From: Saccoglossus kowalevskii
Taxonomy: Eukaryota > Hemichordata > Enteropneusta > Harrimaniidae
DNA: 53,408 bases
NCBI RefSeq assembly: GCF_000003605.2
Contig: NW_003138322.1
Coordinates: 26,550-79,957, forward strand
Direction: 5' to 3'
The notes below the pieces were generated by a model. It saw only the letters and a list, made by a program, of their open reading frames with translations. It was not told the DNA's origin and searched no databases. Each line of letters begins with the position of its first letter. Positions within the stretch are counted from its first letter, which is position 1. Shown here piece after piece: positions 51,251 to 53,408 of the stretch. A program made the position numbers and the translations under genes.

Positions 51251-52367
51251 TAGTTAAAATATCAATCTGAACACAGGACACCTGTTAATTGTCAGATTAG
51301 AATCGGGTAATTTTTGATCGCCTGCTGTATTTGGTTGCGACTGCGAAAACTGAACTGGTATTGAATGGTGATGAAATATTACAATTTAAACACTATTTAG
51401 CTTCGTAAGATCATGTTTTTCTTATATATGATTATGTACCTAAATTAGAAATTGTGTCCAAATTGTAATAAAAGCTAACAGATATCAAATGCAATCAATA
51501 AAATTGGAAAATCAGAAGTCCAAAGTAAATGAAAACATGAACACATCTAGATTTCAACAATCGTGGATTATAAAATAACATAACCTCATTTAGTTTACTA
51601 ACTTTTTTCTGTAAAGCGCCCTCAGTGCTTAAGATTGTGCTCACGTGGCCTGTATGTAAAATCTTCAAATTCAGACAATCTACACAAAGGTGGGAATTTG
51701 TACAGTCGAGTATTCGTTTTTTTACGGTCGTAATTTATATATACCCTCTTCTTGTAATGTCGCTGTTTTCCTTTCCATGTACTTGTATTCGCGAGGGGGG
51801 GGGGGCGTTTTAGAGATACATCCTAGTTGGTGAACCGGGACTACCCAAGCTCTTTTATCATTTTTTTACTAATATGCCCTGCCATATACCTGGACAACTC
51901 CGTGCAATAAAGAAGTATAACTTCATTGTACATCATGACTAGCATTATCAAATTAAGTCTACAAAGCAATATGTATATTGGTTGATATAGTCGCTATTTG
52001 ACACCTGTGCTCATGAAATAGTTAACCGTTTAGTTAAATAGTTAACTGTAACTGTCAGTTACAGGTAATATTTGTTATAACAATATTATCCAGTCTTTAC
52101 AAGCATGGGCTAGTATTTTCGCTTCTAACAACACGTGTACATTTTCATAAAGTACGTTCCCTATTCTACCAAGTAGTTTCGTTAAGAATTAAGCTGAAAA
52201 TCGTAAAATATACCAATATAATGTGTAATATCTCCCACCAAGATTCCAAGGCAATATTGTTAAATATTTCTAGGTTCCTTTACTTCTTATGATTGTATAT
52301 TATAATTGTTACCATGGTGCTCTGAACAATGTATATTTAAAAACTACCAATTACAAAAATCGATAAT

Positions 52368-53408
52368 TCATGACATATCCCTTCTTTCAGTGCATAAATA
52401 TGATAATGCTAGATGCAATTCTTGTAAAATTATATAACGTGGCATATGTACATTATTTTCCTCGAAAGATGAGTTTATCAAATCCCAAACATCAAGAAAC
52501 ATTATGCCCATCCCACCAAACACACGTCTTATAATTCTGTTCATGTCATAGAATATCCAATTATTGCTGTGGATATTTTGTTCCTTGTACAAATTATCAC
52601 GTGCGTGAGAAAGTTGTATCATGATCTTTGACTTAGGACAACGTTGTATTAATCTTTCTATAGATTTCTTGGCAAGTACGAGACGTTCAACATACGATCG
52701 CATGGACCATAATGCATAGTGGAAGCAAAAATTCAAAATTAAAACTTGTGTCTTTGTTTGACATTGTTGCTTGTTAATATTATCAATCAAGTCACTTTCA
52801 AATCTTCCTTCCCATATGCCAATTTTCGGTCCCGCAAGCCTCGGGATCATGAAATTAAAGTTTGTGTTTTTGAAATTAAAATTACTGAACGATTCAGAAA
52901 CTTGTTTTAAAGTTGAATCGCCACTGAGAAGAAACTCTTTGTCATTAATGCATTTTTCAAACTCATCTTGTTCCCATTGTATACTTTGGCATGTAAGTGA
53001 AACATATGTATATTTGTTATCCCAGTATCCATCGGATAATGGTTTGGGCAAATCAGGCCCACATGGTGGAAGATCCAAAGAAGGTGTTGTCGCATCTGTA
53101 AGGAAAAATATTATTTGAGCGAATAAAATTAATCAATTTATGACCCACACCCCATCTTCGTCATTAACTAATGTGTCATATTTTGTTTTACATTTGCTTG
53201 AAATGATATCAGAAAACCAAGAATATTTGCTAATATATGCTAACTTGGTTTACTCACCCAAAATATGTAGATGTACTGGTGTGCCTCTTAAGTTTACTGT
53301 ACTATATCTCCTGAACATGATATCAAGAAATCGTAAATTATTATATATTGAACAACCACCATGTATGATCTGTCGATCATATTTGAATTTGACGAATACA
53401 ATAACCTG
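52368..53408 (-). CDS. NXPE-family protein, 3' part (final exon plus probable upstream exon)
   Basis: The last exon is 52368-53095 on the minus strand, entered through the acceptor ttccttacag in phase 1 and ending in TGA. It encodes the C-terminal domain of NXPE proteins: LPPCG, then SDGYWDN...VSLTC, the CINDKEFLLSGDSTLKQ block with the GDS motif (about 52914-52922), NFCFHY, KSIERLIQRCPKSKIMIQ, GIMFLDVWDL, and NNVHMPRY followed by LALSYLC. This fold is related to PC-esterase/GDSL-type proteins, and recent work ties the family to acyl modification in the secretory pathway; the exact reaction of this member is unknown. A probable preceding exon (53258 to 53405 or the edge) is open, ends in a TTTTGG|GTGAGT donor in the matching phase 1, and reads ...NLRGTPVHLHIL. 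I do not recognise that part. The N-terminal half lies outside the window. Confidence 0.8.

Larger units (their letters stand above)
49151..52367. other. Intergenic DNA with repeat T copies
   Basis: Apart from repeat T copies at about 50420-50540 and 51045-51250, I see an inverted pair acggtgacag/ctgtcaccg near 49400, a (TTG)n run near 49625 and a G-run near 51796. The open frames (49670-49930, 50513-50716, 51625-51813) show no domain. Confidence 0.4.

Overview
The window looks like nuclear DNA from an animal, most likely a marine invertebrate (a lophotrochozoan, hemichordate or lancelet-like lineage; I cannot place it more finely). The reasons are an AT-rich composition, genes split by short GT-AG introns, a dense load of eukaryotic repeats (LINE, mariner-type MITE, foldback elements, microsatellites), a 189-base assembly gap, and metazoan Golgi enzyme families. 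Exon structures below are my own joins from splice signals, phase and paralogue comparison; none is backed by transcript data.

Genes, left to right. A 3' end of a galactose-3-O-sulfotransferase-like (Gal3ST) gene opens the window (1-366, +). A complete two-exon tandem paralogue follows (3729-5350, +, 378 aa). A compact four-exon WSCD-type sulfotransferase lies at 20143-21556 (-, 299 aa), with a truncated, broken duplicate of its 3' half at 16747-17490. A five-exon O-fucosyltransferase-like gene is at 30157-32584 (-, 437 aa). A second four-exon WSCD-type sulfotransferase with the same intron phases is at 45565-47984 (-, 312 aa). The window ends in the 3' part of an NXPE-family gene (52368 to the edge, -). 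Nearly all recognisable genes are therefore predicted Golgi type II or secretory enzymes that sulfate, fucosylate or otherwise modify glycans, with paralogues close together. They probably act on the same class of extracellular glycoconjugate, but that is inference from family membership and proximity.

Between the genes lies repeat-rich DNA. A degenerate array of about 140-bp units ends in an (AC)n tract (6510-7745). A composite graveyard (13225-19965) holds a large interrupted inverted repeat, fragments of an unidentified element, the sulfotransferase pseudogene and a 5'-truncated LINE with a visible 8-bp target-site duplication. Two related elements with repeated 'accgataatgtaa' motifs sit in inverted orientation (33206-34915 and 36084-38305) and carry tRNA-like A/B boxes. 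There is a 395-bp mariner-derived MITE with TA flanks and a remnant transposase ORF (39260-39654), a 1-kb foldback element (43659-44655), and several smaller hairpins, including a near-perfect pre-miRNA-like one at 49035-49150. A 94-codon ORF at 24599-24883 may be a relic of a Crypton-type or related domesticated protein.

Large stretches (about 1.8-3.7, 7.8-9.6, 9.8-13.2, 21.6-24.3, 24.9-30.1, 39.7-43.6 and 49.2-52.4 kb) show no gene I can support.
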